DNA from: Zipacnadum sp036504235
Lineage (GTDB): Bacteria > Armatimonadota > Zipacnadia > Zipacnadales > Zipacnadaceae
NCBI GenBank assembly: GCA_036504235.1
Contig: DASXVN010000079.1
Location: 186,001 to 250,000, forward strand
Direction: 5' to 3'
Length of the DNA: 64,000 nt
Part shown: positions 16,512-23,859 of the stretch, piece after piece
How the letters are laid out: each line of letters begins with the position of its first letter
How positions within the stretch are numbered: position 1 is the stretch's first letter
The notes under the pieces: model-generated
The model's input: only the letters and a program-made list of their open reading frames with translations
Told to the model about the DNA's origin: nothing
Databases searched by the model: none
Made by a program: the position numbers and the translations under genes

Positions 16512-17437
16512 GTTGTTACCCGGGGCCGGAGTTGCTGGGCCACTATCAGCGCATGGTGCTGATCCGCCGCTTTGAGGAGCGGCTGGCGGAACTGTTCTCC
16601 GCCGGCCGGGTCCCCGGCACCGCGCACCTGTGCAACGGCCAGGAGGCCTGCGCGATGGGCGCGGTCGCCGCGCTCCAGCCCGCCGACCTGGTCACCTCCA
16701 ACCACCGCGGCCACGGGCATTTCCTCGCCAAGGGCGCGGACCCCCGCAAGGTGCTGGCCGAGATCATGGGCAAGGCTACCGGCTACTGCGGCGGCCGCAG
16801 CGGCTCCCAGCACATGTCGGACCCCGCGCTGGGCTTCCTGGGCGCCAACGGCATCACCGCGGGCATGATTCCCGTGGCCACCGGCGCGGCGCTGAGCCAG
16901 CAGTTCCTCAAAACCGGGAGCGTCGTGCTCTGCTTCTTCGGCGACGGAGCCACCGGCCAGGGCGCTTTCCACGAGGGCGTCAACCTGGGCGCGGTCTGGC
17001 AACTGCCGGTCATCTACTTTTGTGAGAACAACGGCTACGCGATGAGCACCCCAGTGGCGGAGTCCTTCCGGGTGACCTCGGTAGCCGAGCGGGTGGCCGC
17101 CTACGGGATTCCGGGCGTGCAGGTGGATGGGAACGATTACTTCGCGGTGCGCGAGGCCGTAGCCGCGGCGGTGGACCGCGCCCGCTCCGGCGGCGGGCCG
17201 ACGCTGGTGGAGGCCCTCACCTGGCGCCAGTGCGGCCACTCGCGCAGCGACGAATGCGCCTACCGCACCCGCGAGCAGGAGGCCGAGTGGCAAGCCCGCG
17301 ACCCCCTACCCCGCATGCGCGCGGCCCTCACGGAAGCCGGCCTGAGCGAGGAGCAACTGACCGACGCGGAACTCTGGGTAGAGGAGCAGATTCTAGCGGC
17401 GGAGGAGTACGCGGAGAAAAGCCCGGAGGCGGTGTAG
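16508..17437 (+). CDS. TPP-dependent 2-oxoacid dehydrogenase E1, alpha subunit (PdhA/AcoA-like)
   Basis: 309 aa from the GTG at 16508, coupled to the gene before. The TPP motif GDG...NN runs from residue 145 (GDGATGQGAFHEGVNLGAVW) to the CENN near 174. RGHGHFLAKG and GGRSGSQHM are typical of the pyruvate/acetoin dehydrogenase E1-alpha. The subunit decarboxylates a 2-oxoacid and hands the acyl group to a lipoyl carrier. The beta subunit lies at 20012, separated by about 2.6 kb with two RAYT genes and repeats. No E2 or E3 gene is in the window, but lipB is in the same row at 30121. Pyruvate, acetoin and branched-chain oxoacids cannot be told apart. Confidence 0.9.
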   Translation: MSCYPGPELLGHYQRMVLIRRFEERLAELFSAGRVPGTAHLCNGQEACAMGAVAALQPADLVTSNHRGHGHFLAKGADPRKVLAEIMGKATGYCGGRSGSQHMSDPALGFLGANGITAGMIPVATGAALSQQFLKTGSVVLCFFGDGATGQGAFHEGVNLGAVWQLPVIYFCENNGYAMSTPVAESFRVTSVAERVAAYGIPGVQVDGNDYFAVREAVAAAVDRARSGGGPTLVEALTWRQCGHSRSDECAYRTREQEAEWQARDPLPRMRAALTEAGLSEEQLTDAELWVEEQILAAEEYAEKSPEAV

Positions 17438-17470
17438 GGGGCTGGACTACGATGAAGGCGGCCGTTTCCT

Positions 17471-17525
17471 CGTAGGGGTGGATTTTGGCGACAAGCGAAT
17501 GCTTGACGCCAACATCCACCCGCGT
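17471..17525. repeat. Family 1 repeat, plus copy, upstream of RAYT 1
   Basis: CGTAGGGGTGGATTTTGG...CATCCACCCGCG, an imperfect palindrome with a long central stem. It faces the minus copy at 18044, so the two bracket the RAYT gene as an inverted pair. Confidence 0.85.
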
Positions 17526-17552
17526 CCGCCGAGCAGGAGGCTCTAGTCGTAG

Positions 17553-18035
17553 ATGGAGAGCTCGCAGCTGCCTCGACGCCTTGATCGTCGTCCCCGGCTG
17601 GACGACTGCGTGTATGGGCCTTCGGGATACCCAACCCACGCGAGCATCACCAGCTACCGCCGCAGGCCGATTCTCACCTGCACGGCGGGGCTGCCCGAGA
17701 TCATCAGCGAGGCGATACGCGAGGCGGCTATGGCGCACGGCGTGAACGTGCATTGCTACTGCATTATGCCGGATCATGTGCACGTGGTGGGATCGGTGCA
17801 GCCAGGTGGCACCCACCAACGCAAGTTCATACAGTCCTTGAAAAAGCGGGCGACTATGCACGCCGGAAGGCAACAGCGGCTGTGGCAGGAGAGCTTCTAC
17901 GACCACGTGCTGCGAGGAGACGAGGATCTGCTGTCCGTCTGTGTATACGTATTGAACAACCCGGTGCGCAAGGGATTGGCGAAGGACTGGCGTGAGTATG
18001 CTCACTGCTGGCTGTCCTCGGATGTCGGCAGCTAG
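17553..18035 (+). CDS. REP-associated tyrosine transposase (RAYT, Y1/IS200-like)
   Basis: 160 aa, ATG at 17553 with AGGAGG 12 nt upstream. The HUH core is CYCIMPDHVHVVG (about residues 66-78; His-Val-His metal ligands). The catalytic Tyr is expected in LWQESFYDHVLR (about 110-121). The RAYT-like N-terminal motif appears as GPSGYPTHASIT and the C-terminal VYVLNNPVRKGL fits. Such single-strand transposases bind and cut REP palindromes and are usually domesticated single copies. Here the gene is flanked at 28 and 9 nt by facing family 1 repeats, so repeat-gene-repeat may be its substrate unit. A related gene is at 19356. Confidence 0.9.
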   Translation: MESSQLPRRLDRRPRLDDCVYGPSGYPTHASITSYRRRPILTCTAGLPEIISEAIREAAMAHGVNVHCYCIMPDHVHVVGSVQPGGTHQRKFIQSLKKRATMHAGRQQRLWQESFYDHVLRGDEDLLSVCVYVLNNPVRKGLAKDWREYAHCWLSSDVGS

Positions 18036-18043
18036 CGGCAGAC

Positions 18044-18091
18044 GCGGGTGGATGTTGTCCGCGCTGGGGCGCGGCCAAAATCCACCCCTAC
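18044..18091. repeat. Family 1 repeat, minus copy, downstream of RAYT 1
   Basis: GCGGGTGGATGTTGTCCGCG...AATCCACCCCTACG, inverted with respect to 17471 and 9 nt after the RAYT stop. Confidence 0.85.
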
Positions 18092-18129
18092 GGGAAACGA
18101 CAGGCGGTGCGGCGGAAAAGGAGCCGACG

Positions 18130-18624
18130 ATGGTAGATGCGTCACCTGCCCAAATAGGTCCGCCGCTGGCCGAACTCACATGGAATCAGCGCGCTATCCG
18201 CCGGCTGCGGATACTCACGGTTCTTCACGCGGCGTTCAGCGGCATTCTGTTTCTCGCCAGTCTGCTGCTGCCGGGACTGTGGCGATTGTCGGCTCTCCTT
18301 TTTGCGACCCATTTGGGGGTGCGGCTGTATCTGACCTGGCTGCTCTTTTCTGTTGACCTGCAGGAACTGCTCCAGGTGCACGAGCGAGGTCTGTATTTGA
18401 AGACAGAGCGAGCGGAAGCCTTCGTGCCCTGGGACCAAGTGGAGGGCTTTGCCGGAGTTATTCGTCGCCGCCCGTCGCCGACAGCACCGAGAACAACCAC
18501 CGGCGGCCTGTCCCTCAGCCTCGCCTTGCGGGCGGGCGGACGCTGGATTGACCTCTCGCGTCCTTCCTCAGGCAACTTGGAGACCGCAGTTCGCGTTATT
18601 GAAGAGAAGCTTGCGGAGCACTGA
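18130..18624 (+). CDS. Membrane protein with PH-like domain, copy 1
   Basis: 164 aa, ATG at 18130 after AAAGGAG. Two membrane helices (about residues 25-70), then a beta-rich soluble part with YLKTERAEAFVPWDQVEGF, the strand pattern of small PH-like domains that follow membrane pairs in several DUFs. It shares layout and the phrases PPLAELTW / SPLASLTW and FVPWDQVEGF / FIPWEQVLGF with the protein at 18705, so the two are paralogues. Function unknown. Both stand inside the repeat/RAYT island between the E1 genes. Confidence 0.65.
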   Translation: MVDASPAQIGPPLAELTWNQRAIRRLRILTVLHAAFSGILFLASLLLPGLWRLSALLFATHLGVRLYLTWLLFSVDLQELLQVHERGLYLKTERAEAFVPWDQVEGFAGVIRRRPSPTAPRTTTGGLSLSLALRAGGRWIDLSRPSSGNLETAVRVIEEKLAEH

Positions 18625-18635
18625 ACTTGGCCCCT

Positions 18636-18676
18636 GTAGGGGTGGACTTTGCGGTACTCCGCAATGTCCACCCGCG
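18636..18676. repeat. Family 1 repeat, plus copy
   Basis: GTAGGGGTGGACTTTGCGG...CCACCCGCG with the inner stem TTGCGGTACTCCGCAA. Nearly identical to 19259-19300; the two bracket the gene at 18705 as direct repeats. Confidence 0.85.
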
Positions 18677-18704
18677 CTCAAACCGGGAACGCAGGGAGGG
18701 TGCG

Positions 18705-19262
18705 ATGACGACTGATGCGGGTAGTCAACCGAACTTCGGGTCGCCCTTGGCGAGTCTGACTTGGGTTGTGCCTCGGTCGTGGCTCTACGCAAAGCTAATC
18801 ATGTCAGCGTTAGGGGTAGTTGAACTCTACTTCGTAGCCCTCCCGCGCCTGTTCGAGGGCGTTACCGTTGATTCGGTCGCGGTGGCGGCGGGCTGGTCGG
18901 TCGTCGCGGCATCCGGTCTAACCTATAGCTTCTGGAGTTCCCGCTACCCGCGACAACTGGACGTATTCGAGGTCGGCCTGTCCCTCAGTTATGGAAGGCG
19001 CACGGATTTCATACCCTGGGAGCAAGTTCTGGGCTTTGGCAAGGATACCTCGGGAGAAACGTCCTCAGTTGCGTATCGCTACACGTCCGGGGACGTGACC
19101 AACGAAGTAGTCCTGTTGACCAAACGAGGAGTCATGCGGTTCCTGGCTCGTCCGGCGGTGTTCCTCTTGTGGCCGTTTCTCGACAAAGTCAATGGCGATC
19201 CGGAGGCCGTTGTTAGCATTATCGAGGGCAAAATCGCGCAGCGGGAGGCTCAGCCCCTGTAG
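18705..19262 (+). CDS. Membrane protein with PH-like domain, copy 2
   Basis: 185 aa, ATG at 18705 after GGGAGGG. Two membrane helices (LIMSALGVVELYFVAL and VAAGWSVVAASGLTYSF), then VFEVGLSLSYGRRTDFIPW and a beta-rich end. Paralogue of the gene at 18130. Its stop codon TAG is the start of a family 1 repeat (CTGTAGGGGTGG), so the last codon and stop depend on that repeat. Direct repeats flank it at 18636 and 19257, which suggests that gene and repeat were duplicated together. Confidence 0.65.
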   Translation: MTTDAGSQPNFGSPLASLTWVVPRSWLYAKLIMSALGVVELYFVALPRLFEGVTVDSVAVAAGWSVVAASGLTYSFWSSRYPRQLDVFEVGLSLSYGRRTDFIPWEQVLGFGKDTSGETSSVAYRYTSGDVTNEVVLLTKRGVMRFLARPAVFLLWPFLDKVNGDPEAVVSIIEGKIAQREAQPL

Positions 19263-19300
19263 GGGTGGACTTTGCGGTACTCCGCAATGTCTACCCGCGG
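19257..19300. repeat. Family 1 repeat, plus copy, upstream of RAYT 2
   Basis: Matches 18636-18676 with one change (CTACCCGCG for CCACCCGCG). It supplies the stop of the preceding gene and lies 56 nt before RAYT 2. Confidence 0.85.
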
Positions 19301-19355
19301 GCGACCGCGCCGGATGGACAACGGCGAATACCGCAGAGTCCGCATCTGAGGAACC

Positions 19356-19859
19356 ATGAGTGACAGAGAGAACTCGCCGGAGCAACTGCCTAGCCGCCTG
19401 AACCGACGACCTCGCCTTGATTCGTCGGTGTACGGGCCTTCCGGTTATGCCTGTCATCTGATCACCAATACCCACGCCGGCCGTCCAGTGCTTACCGAGA
19501 CGCCGGCGGCCGCCCTGTTGGTCGTGGACTGCTTGCGCGCGGCGGCCCAAGCACAAGGGATCGAATTGCTGGCCTATTGCGTGATGTCTAGCCACGTGCA
19601 TATCATTGCCCTTGTCCGACCGCAGGGCACGGATCTGGTCCAGTTCATGAAGTCGTTCAAAATGAGGGTGAGTCGCCGTCTGCGCGCTGGGCCGGCGGAG
19701 AAGCTGTGGCAGGAGAGCTTCTATGACCGGGTCCTGCGCCAGGCCGAGCATCTGCCCACGGCCTGTGAGTACGTTCTGAATAACGCGGTGAAGGAAGGCG
19801 GCGCGGAGAACTGGAAGGAGTACCCGTACGCCTGGCTTTCACCCGAGGTAGGGTCATAG
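19356..19859 (+). CDS. REP-associated tyrosine transposase (RAYT), second copy
   Basis: 167 aa, ATG at 19356. HUH core AYCVMSSHVHIIA (about residues 73-85) and the Tyr-containing LWQESFYDRVLR (about 112-123). It is clearly related to the gene at 17553 (shared RLxRRPRLD, GPSGY, WQESFYD, EYVLNNAVKEG) but diverged through most of its length, so this is not a recent copy. Family 1 repeats lie on both sides (19257 and the pair at 19884). Two different RAYTs next to one repeat family is unusual; either could be the active partner. Confidence 0.9.
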   Translation: MSDRENSPEQLPSRLNRRPRLDSSVYGPSGYACHLITNTHAGRPVLTETPAAALLVVDCLRAAAQAQGIELLAYCVMSSHVHIIALVRPQGTDLVQFMKSFKMRVSRRLRAGPAEKLWQESFYDRVLRQAEHLPTACEYVLNNAVKEGGAENWKEYPYAWLSPEVGS

Positions 19860-19883
19860 CCGCCTCGGGCGATCTCGGTCTCG

Positions 19884-19980
19884 TGTAGGGGTGGACTTCG
19901 GTTCGCGCAGCGGGCCAATGTTCATCCGCCGGCGACCGCCCCGGGTGGACATTGCGGAGTACCGCAAAGTCCACCCCTAC
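19884..19980. repeat. Family 1 repeat, inverted pair between RAYT 2 and E1-beta
   Basis: Plus copy 19884-19930 (diverged) and minus copy 19941-19980 (CCGGGTGGACATTGCGG...CCACCCCTAC), 10 bp apart. The pair ends 31 nt before the E1-beta start and lies where a promoter or ribosome leader would be. Confidence 0.85.
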
Positions 19981-20011
19981 ATTACGGCAGCCTCATTCCC
20001 CACCTACAATC

Positions 20012-20983
20012 ATGCAAACTTACTTCTCACATGCAATTCGAGATGCTCTCGCCGAGGAGATGGAGCGCGATCCGCGCGTCATCTTGATTGGCGAGGATAT
20101 CGCTGAGTATGGCGGGGCCTTTAAGGTTACTGCCGGCTTTGCGGAGCGCTTTGGCAAGCAGCGGGTGCGCAATACGCCGATCTCCGAGGGCGGCTTTACC
20201 GGGGTGGCCGTGGGGGCCGCGCTGACCGGGTTGCGGCCCGTGGTCGAGATGATGTTCGCCGATTTCGTTACCCTGGCACTCGACCAGTTGGTCAACCACG
20301 CCGCCAAGTTCAACTACATGTATAACGGGCAGGTGACGGTGCCGCTGGTCATGCGCCTGCCCTCCGGCGCGGGGCGCGGGTATGGGCCTACGCATTCCGG
20401 GTCCATGGAGCGCTACCTGTACAACACCCCCGGCCTGCGGGTGGTCGCCCCCAGCGACGCCGCCGACGCTAAGGGCATGCTCAAGGCCGCGATCCGCTGC
20501 GAGGAGCCGGTCTGCTTCATCGAGAGCAAGCTCCTGTACGGCAAGCGCGGCGAGGTCCCCGAGGGCGACTACGTCGTGCCGCTGGATCAGGCGCGCGTGG
20601 TGCGCGAGGGTGACGCGGTCACCATCATCGCCTACTCGCGGATGACCGGCGAGGCGCTGCGGGCGGCGGGGGCGCTGGCCGAGCGCGGCGTGGAGTGCGC
20701 GGTGGTGGACCTGCGCAGTCTGGCGCCGCTGGATGTCGAGACGCTGGCGGCCTCCGTGCGGGCTACGCAGCGGGTCGTGGTGGTGGAGGAAGGGTCGCTG
20801 ACCGGCGGCGTGGGCGCGGAGGTGGTGGCGCGGGTGGTGGAGAGTTGCTTCGACTACCTGGAGGCGCCCCCGCTGCGGGTGGCCGCCGCCGATACGCCGA
20901 TTCCGGCCAGTCCGGCCCTGGAACGCGCCGGGACCCCGGACGCGCAACGGATCGCCGAGGCGGTGCTGCGGCTTGTCTCCTGA
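20012..20983 (+). CDS. TPP-dependent 2-oxoacid dehydrogenase E1, beta subunit (PdhB/AcoB-like)
   Basis: 323 aa from the ATG at 20012 (weak ribosome site). GEDIAEYGGAFKVTAGF, NTPISEGGFTGVAVGAAL, MRLPSGAGRGYGPTHSGS and the C-terminal transketolase domain (VVVEEGSLTGGVGAEV) are those of the E1-beta of pyruvate or acetoin dehydrogenase. With the alpha subunit at 16508 it forms the alpha2-beta2 enzyme; the Glu in PISEGGF activates TPP. The next gene begins inside its 3-prime end. The gap to E1-alpha is filled by repeats and RAYTs, likely a later insertion into a once contiguous pair. Confidence 0.9.
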   Translation: MQTYFSHAIRDALAEEMERDPRVILIGEDIAEYGGAFKVTAGFAERFGKQRVRNTPISEGGFTGVAVGAALTGLRPVVEMMFADFVTLALDQLVNHAAKFNYMYNGQVTVPLVMRLPSGAGRGYGPTHSGSMERYLYNTPGLRVVAPSDAADAKGMLKAAIRCEEPVCFIESKLLYGKRGEVPEGDYVVPLDQARVVREGDAVTIIAYSRMTGEALRAAGALAERGVECAVVDLRSLAPLDVETLAASVRATQRVVVVEEGSLTGGVGAEVVARVVESCFDYLEAPPLRVAAADTPIPASPALERAGTPDAQRIAEAVLRLVS

Positions 20984-21917
20984 ACTTATTGACGCCACGG
21001 TGATCGTAGTTTCTTACGACAAATTGCCCTATACGCGGCTGTGCTTGGAGGGCCTGCTCCAGTGCTCCCCACGTCCGGCGCAGATTGTCGTTGTGGACAA
21101 TGGTTCTCATGATGGTTCCATGAAATATCTCATGGAGGAGTTTCCGCCACAATGTCGAACTAAGTCAGTGGACTGTGTGTTGCTATCAAATGACACCAAC
21201 CGGGGAGCCTGCACCGCGCGCAATCAGGCCCTGGAGAAGGCCACCGGGAACTACCTGGCTTTTGCCGACAACGATCTGGCGGTGCGCAGCGGCGACTGGC
21301 TGGCGGTGCTGGCGCGGCGGCTGGAGAGCCGGGCCGAGATCGGTATCGTGGGCCCGCAGTTAGTTTATCCTTTCGCGCCCTATGACATCGAGTGCGCCGG
21401 GGTGGCGCTGTCGCCCTCCGGGCGGGTGCAGTATCGCGGCCGCGGTGAGCCCCGCTGCGGGAACGCGGCCTCGGGAGCGAGCGGCGCCGCACCCTGGTGC
21501 CAGGCCGGGCCGGTCCAGTGCCTGATCAGCGCCTGTTGGCTGATGCGCCGCGCCGTCTACGAGCAGGTCGGACCGCTGGATGAGGTCTTCAACCCCGCCC
21601 AGTTCGAGGATTTTGACTTCTGCTATCGGGCGCGCCAGGCCGGCTGGGAAGTCTGGTACGAGCCCGCCGCCGAGATGTACCACTTTGAGAACACGACCAC
21701 GGCCGGCTCGGTGGACATGAATTTCCGCTATGTCACCATCCGCAACGGTCTGGAGTTCAAGCGCCGTTGGCTAACGGCGATCGCGCAGGAGGGCGGGCCG
21801 TCGGACGAGGAGTGTCGTTGGCGCGACCTGCCCACGCATCCGCTCGAGGAAACCGGGCCGCCGCCCCTCCGGGAGTCGCGCAAGGCTAGTGCGGAAGGAG
21901 GTGACGGCCATTTCTGA
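20973..21917 (+). CDS. Family 2 glycosyltransferase
   Basis: 314 aa from the TTG at 20973, overlapping E1-beta by 11 nt; no better start exists before the first conserved strand (ATVIVVSYDKLPYTR). The GT-A fold is shown by VVVDNGSHDGS, NRGACTARNQALEKATGNYLAF and the metal motif ADNDL (about residue 93-97), then a FNPAQFEDFDFCYR acceptor-side loop typical of rhamnosyl-type GT2. It should add a nucleotide-sugar residue to a lipid-linked or protein-linked glycan at the inner face of the membrane. First of five glycosyltransferases in this row. Confidence 0.88.
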   Translation: MSPELIDATVIVVSYDKLPYTRLCLEGLLQCSPRPAQIVVVDNGSHDGSMKYLMEEFPPQCRTKSVDCVLLSNDTNRGACTARNQALEKATGNYLAFADNDLAVRSGDWLAVLARRLESRAEIGIVGPQLVYPFAPYDIECAGVALSPSGRVQYRGRGEPRCGNAASGASGAAPWCQAGPVQCLISACWLMRRAVYEQVGPLDEVFNPAQFEDFDFCYRARQAGWEVWYEPAAEMYHFENTTTAGSVDMNFRYVTIRNGLEFKRRWLTAIAQEGGPSDEECRWRDLPTHPLEETGPPPLRESRKASAEGGDGHF

Positions 21918-22170
21918 GGACCTTGATCTAAAGCTGCGCCTCAAGCAGATGATCGTGGAGCGCCTGTTCCTGAAGCTGGAACCGGCGGAGATGGTAGATG
22001 ACGCTTCGCTGATGGATACTTACGGCATTGACTCCGTGAATCTGTTTGAGATTGTAGTCGGGCTGGAAGACGAGTTCGGGATTTCGCTGCAGGAGCAGGA
22101 CTTCTCCATCGCGGCTTTCGCGACTGTGGACAGCATCGCGGACCTGGTGGAGCAGAAAGCGGGAGGATAG
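21910..22170 (+). CDS. Acyl carrier protein; possible ATT start
   Basis: 86 aa if started at 21910, 93 aa if from the GTG at 21889. DTYGIDSVNLFEIVVGLEDEFG carries the Ser (codon 22033) that takes phosphopantetheine, and the rest is the four-helix acidic ACP. The near-perfect Shine-Dalgarno AAGGAGGTGA (21895-21904) has no ATG/GTG/TTG at normal distance: GTG 21901 lies inside it, while ATT 21910 is 8 nt beyond GGAGG. The end of the GT2 gene overlaps. It is presumably the carrier for the KS pair at 11897/14879 and for the hydrolases that follow; exosortase-A loci contain a similar dedicated ACP next to the same hydrolases. Confidence 0.85.
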   Translation: MSEDLDLKLRLKQMIVERLFLKLEPAEMVDDASLMDTYGIDSVNLFEIVVGLEDEFGISLQEQDFSIAAFATVDSIADLVEQKAGG

Positions 22171-22175
22171 AGGGC

Positions 22176-23027
22176 ATGGCATCAACCCAGGAGCCAGTCA
22201 GCTTTCTCGTCCAGGGCACACCCGTGAGGGGGATCGCCTACCACTCGGCAGAGCCGTGCACGATGGTGGCGGTGCTTTGCGATCCTTTTGCCGAGGAGAA
22301 GAAGCATACCCAGCGGGCGCTGGCCGAGATGGGGCGCGCGCTGGCGGAGGCCGGCATCGGTGCGCTGCACTGCGACTACCGGGGGACCGGCGACAGCGGG
22401 GGCAGCTTTGAACAGTACACCCTCGACGATTGGCGCGACGATATCTGCGCCGCCGTGGACTACCTGCGCCTGCGACACTGCGTGGGCCGGGTAGCGCTGC
22501 TGGGGCTGCGGCTGGGCGCAAATCTGGCCCGCGAGGCCGCCGTCTCCTGTCACGCCTGCGAGTTGGTCATGTGGGAACCGATCCTGGAGGGCGAACGTTA
22601 CGTTCAGGAGTTGAACCAACGCCACACTATTAGGCGCATGCTCACCAAGCGGACGCCGGGCGCCGGCCCCAACCTCGAGTCTCGGGAGAGGGGCTTTATC
22701 GACCTCGACGGGTACCGGCTGGGTCCTACGCTGCACGGCCAACTCCGGGACCTGACCCTGGCGGCGACGGCTCCCTACGAGCAGCCGGCTCTGCTGATGC
22801 AATGCAATGCCCGGGCGGAGGTCACGCCCGCGGCGGAGACCGCTTTGCAGCATTTCCCCCGCGGGCAAGCGCGCGCGGTGGCCGTGGAGCCCTTCTGGCA
22901 GCGGATCGGCCTGACGGATACCGCGCCCTTGGCTCGTGCGACCCTCGATTGGCTGACGACACTGGGAGAAGCAAATGCCCCATCCGGACCTGGCTCAACT
23001 GGAGGAGAGATTCCTCTTTGCCCATGA
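22176..23027 (+). CDS. Alpha/beta hydrolase, exosortase-A-associated hydrolase 2 type
   Basis: 283 aa, ATG at 22176 after GGGAGGATAG. CDPFAEEKKHTQRALAEMGRAL and CDYRGTGDSGG are typical for the family known as hydrolase 2 of exosortase-A systems (TIGR03101). At the nucleophile elbow the sequence is LLGLRLGANLA: Arg stands where a catalytic Ser would be, as in that family, so ordinary serine hydrolase chemistry is doubtful. It overlaps the next hydrolase by 53 nt and follows the ACP by 5 nt. In exosortase loci this pair is thought to act on acyl intermediates, but the reaction is unknown. Confidence 0.82.
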   Translation: MASTQEPVSFLVQGTPVRGIAYHSAEPCTMVAVLCDPFAEEKKHTQRALAEMGRALAEAGIGALHCDYRGTGDSGGSFEQYTLDDWRDDICAAVDYLRLRHCVGRVALLGLRLGANLAREAAVSCHACELVMWEPILEGERYVQELNQRHTIRRMLTKRTPGAGPNLESRERGFIDLDGYRLGPTLHGQLRDLTLAATAPYEQPALLMQCNARAEVTPAAETALQHFPRGQARAVAVEPFWQRIGLTDTAPLARATLDWLTTLGEANAPSGPGSTGGEIPLCP

Positions 23028-23859
23028 GGGCGAGCACCTCATGGCGGCATTGCACCGCCCCGCGGGTCCGGTTACGGCAGGGCTGATTCTGCTTCATGGG
23101 TGGGCCGGCTACCGAGTCGGTGCGCACCAAATGTTTGTCAAACTGGCGCGACAAGCGGCGCAGGCGGGCTTAGCTTGCCTGCGTTTTGACTTCCGGGGCC
23201 GGGGCGACAGCACCGGCGAAGCCGGGGCGGCCAGCCTTTCCACGATGATCTCCGACACGGTCCGGGCGGCAGAGGTCTTCGCCGAGCGCGTGGGTCCAGT
23301 GCCCCTGGCGTTGGTCGGCGACTGCAGCGGCAGCGAGGTAGCGATCGGAGCCGGTCCCCTGCTGCCTCAGGTCCAGCGGCTGGTCCTGTGGTCGGCGCCG
23401 CCCGTGGGCGACCTAACGCAGGCGCGCCAGCAACTACACCAGGCCAAGGGGGCCGCCGTGCGCCTGGCGTACTTGCGCAAGGCCCTGCAGCCCGCGACCT
23501 GGCGGCGGCTGTTGCGCGGGCAGGTGCGGCTGGGCATGGTGTCCAAGACCTGGCGCAGCGGCGGACTAGGCGCCGGCGAGCTGGGGCAGGCCTCCGACCG
23601 CGAGATCGACTGGCTCCAGCGCTTCACCGCCTTCCCCGGCCCGGTGCTGTTCATCTATGGCGGCAGCGATCCGGCCACCCCGGCCTGCCTGGAGCACTAC
23701 CGCGAACTCAGCGCGCGTGCCCAGCGTCCTTTCGAAATGCACCTGGTGGAGGGGGCAAACCACGCGTTTTACTCGCTGGCCTGGGAACAGGAAGTCATTG
23801 ACACCACCTTGCGAGGGCTGGGCGAAGGATGCGCTCCGTGGGATGCCACCTATGCCTGA
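22975..23859 (+). CDS. Alpha/beta hydrolase, exosortase-A-associated hydrolase 1 type
   Basis: 294 aa, ATG at 22975 (GGAGAAG upstream), overlapping hydrolase 2. LILLHGWAGYRVGAHQMF followed by LRFDFRGRGDSTGEA matches hydrolase 1 of exosortase-A systems (TIGR03100). The elbow is LVGDCSGSEVA: the nucleophile position may be Cys or Ser. A C-terminal His (EGANHAFYS) completes a possible triad with an Asp in IYGGSDPATP. Likely cytoplasmic. Order ACP, hydrolase 2, hydrolase 1 is as in exosortase-A clusters, yet no exosortase is seen in this window. Confidence 0.82.
   Translation: MPHPDLAQLEERFLFAHEGEHLMAALHRPAGPVTAGLILLHGWAGYRVGAHQMFVKLARQAAQAGLACLRFDFRGRGDSTGEAGAASLSTMISDTVRAAEVFAERVGPVPLALVGDCSGSEVAIGAGPLLPQVQRLVLWSAPPVGDLTQARQQLHQAKGAAVRLAYLRKALQPATWRRLLRGQVRLGMVSKTWRSGGLGAGELGQASDREIDWLQRFTAFPGPVLFIYGGSDPATPACLEHYRELSARAQRPFEMHLVEGANHAFYSLAWEQEVIDTTLRGLGEGCAPWDATYA

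Noticed and set aside
17471..19980. CRISPR-like spacing of the family 1 repeats
   Set aside because: Copies differ from each other, alternate in orientation, are separated by whole genes or by unequal short gaps, and there are no cas genes.
22176..23027. Ordinary serine hydrolase
   Set aside because: The nucleophile elbow reads GLRLGAN with Arg in the Ser position; the family assignment to hydrolase 2 explains this better.
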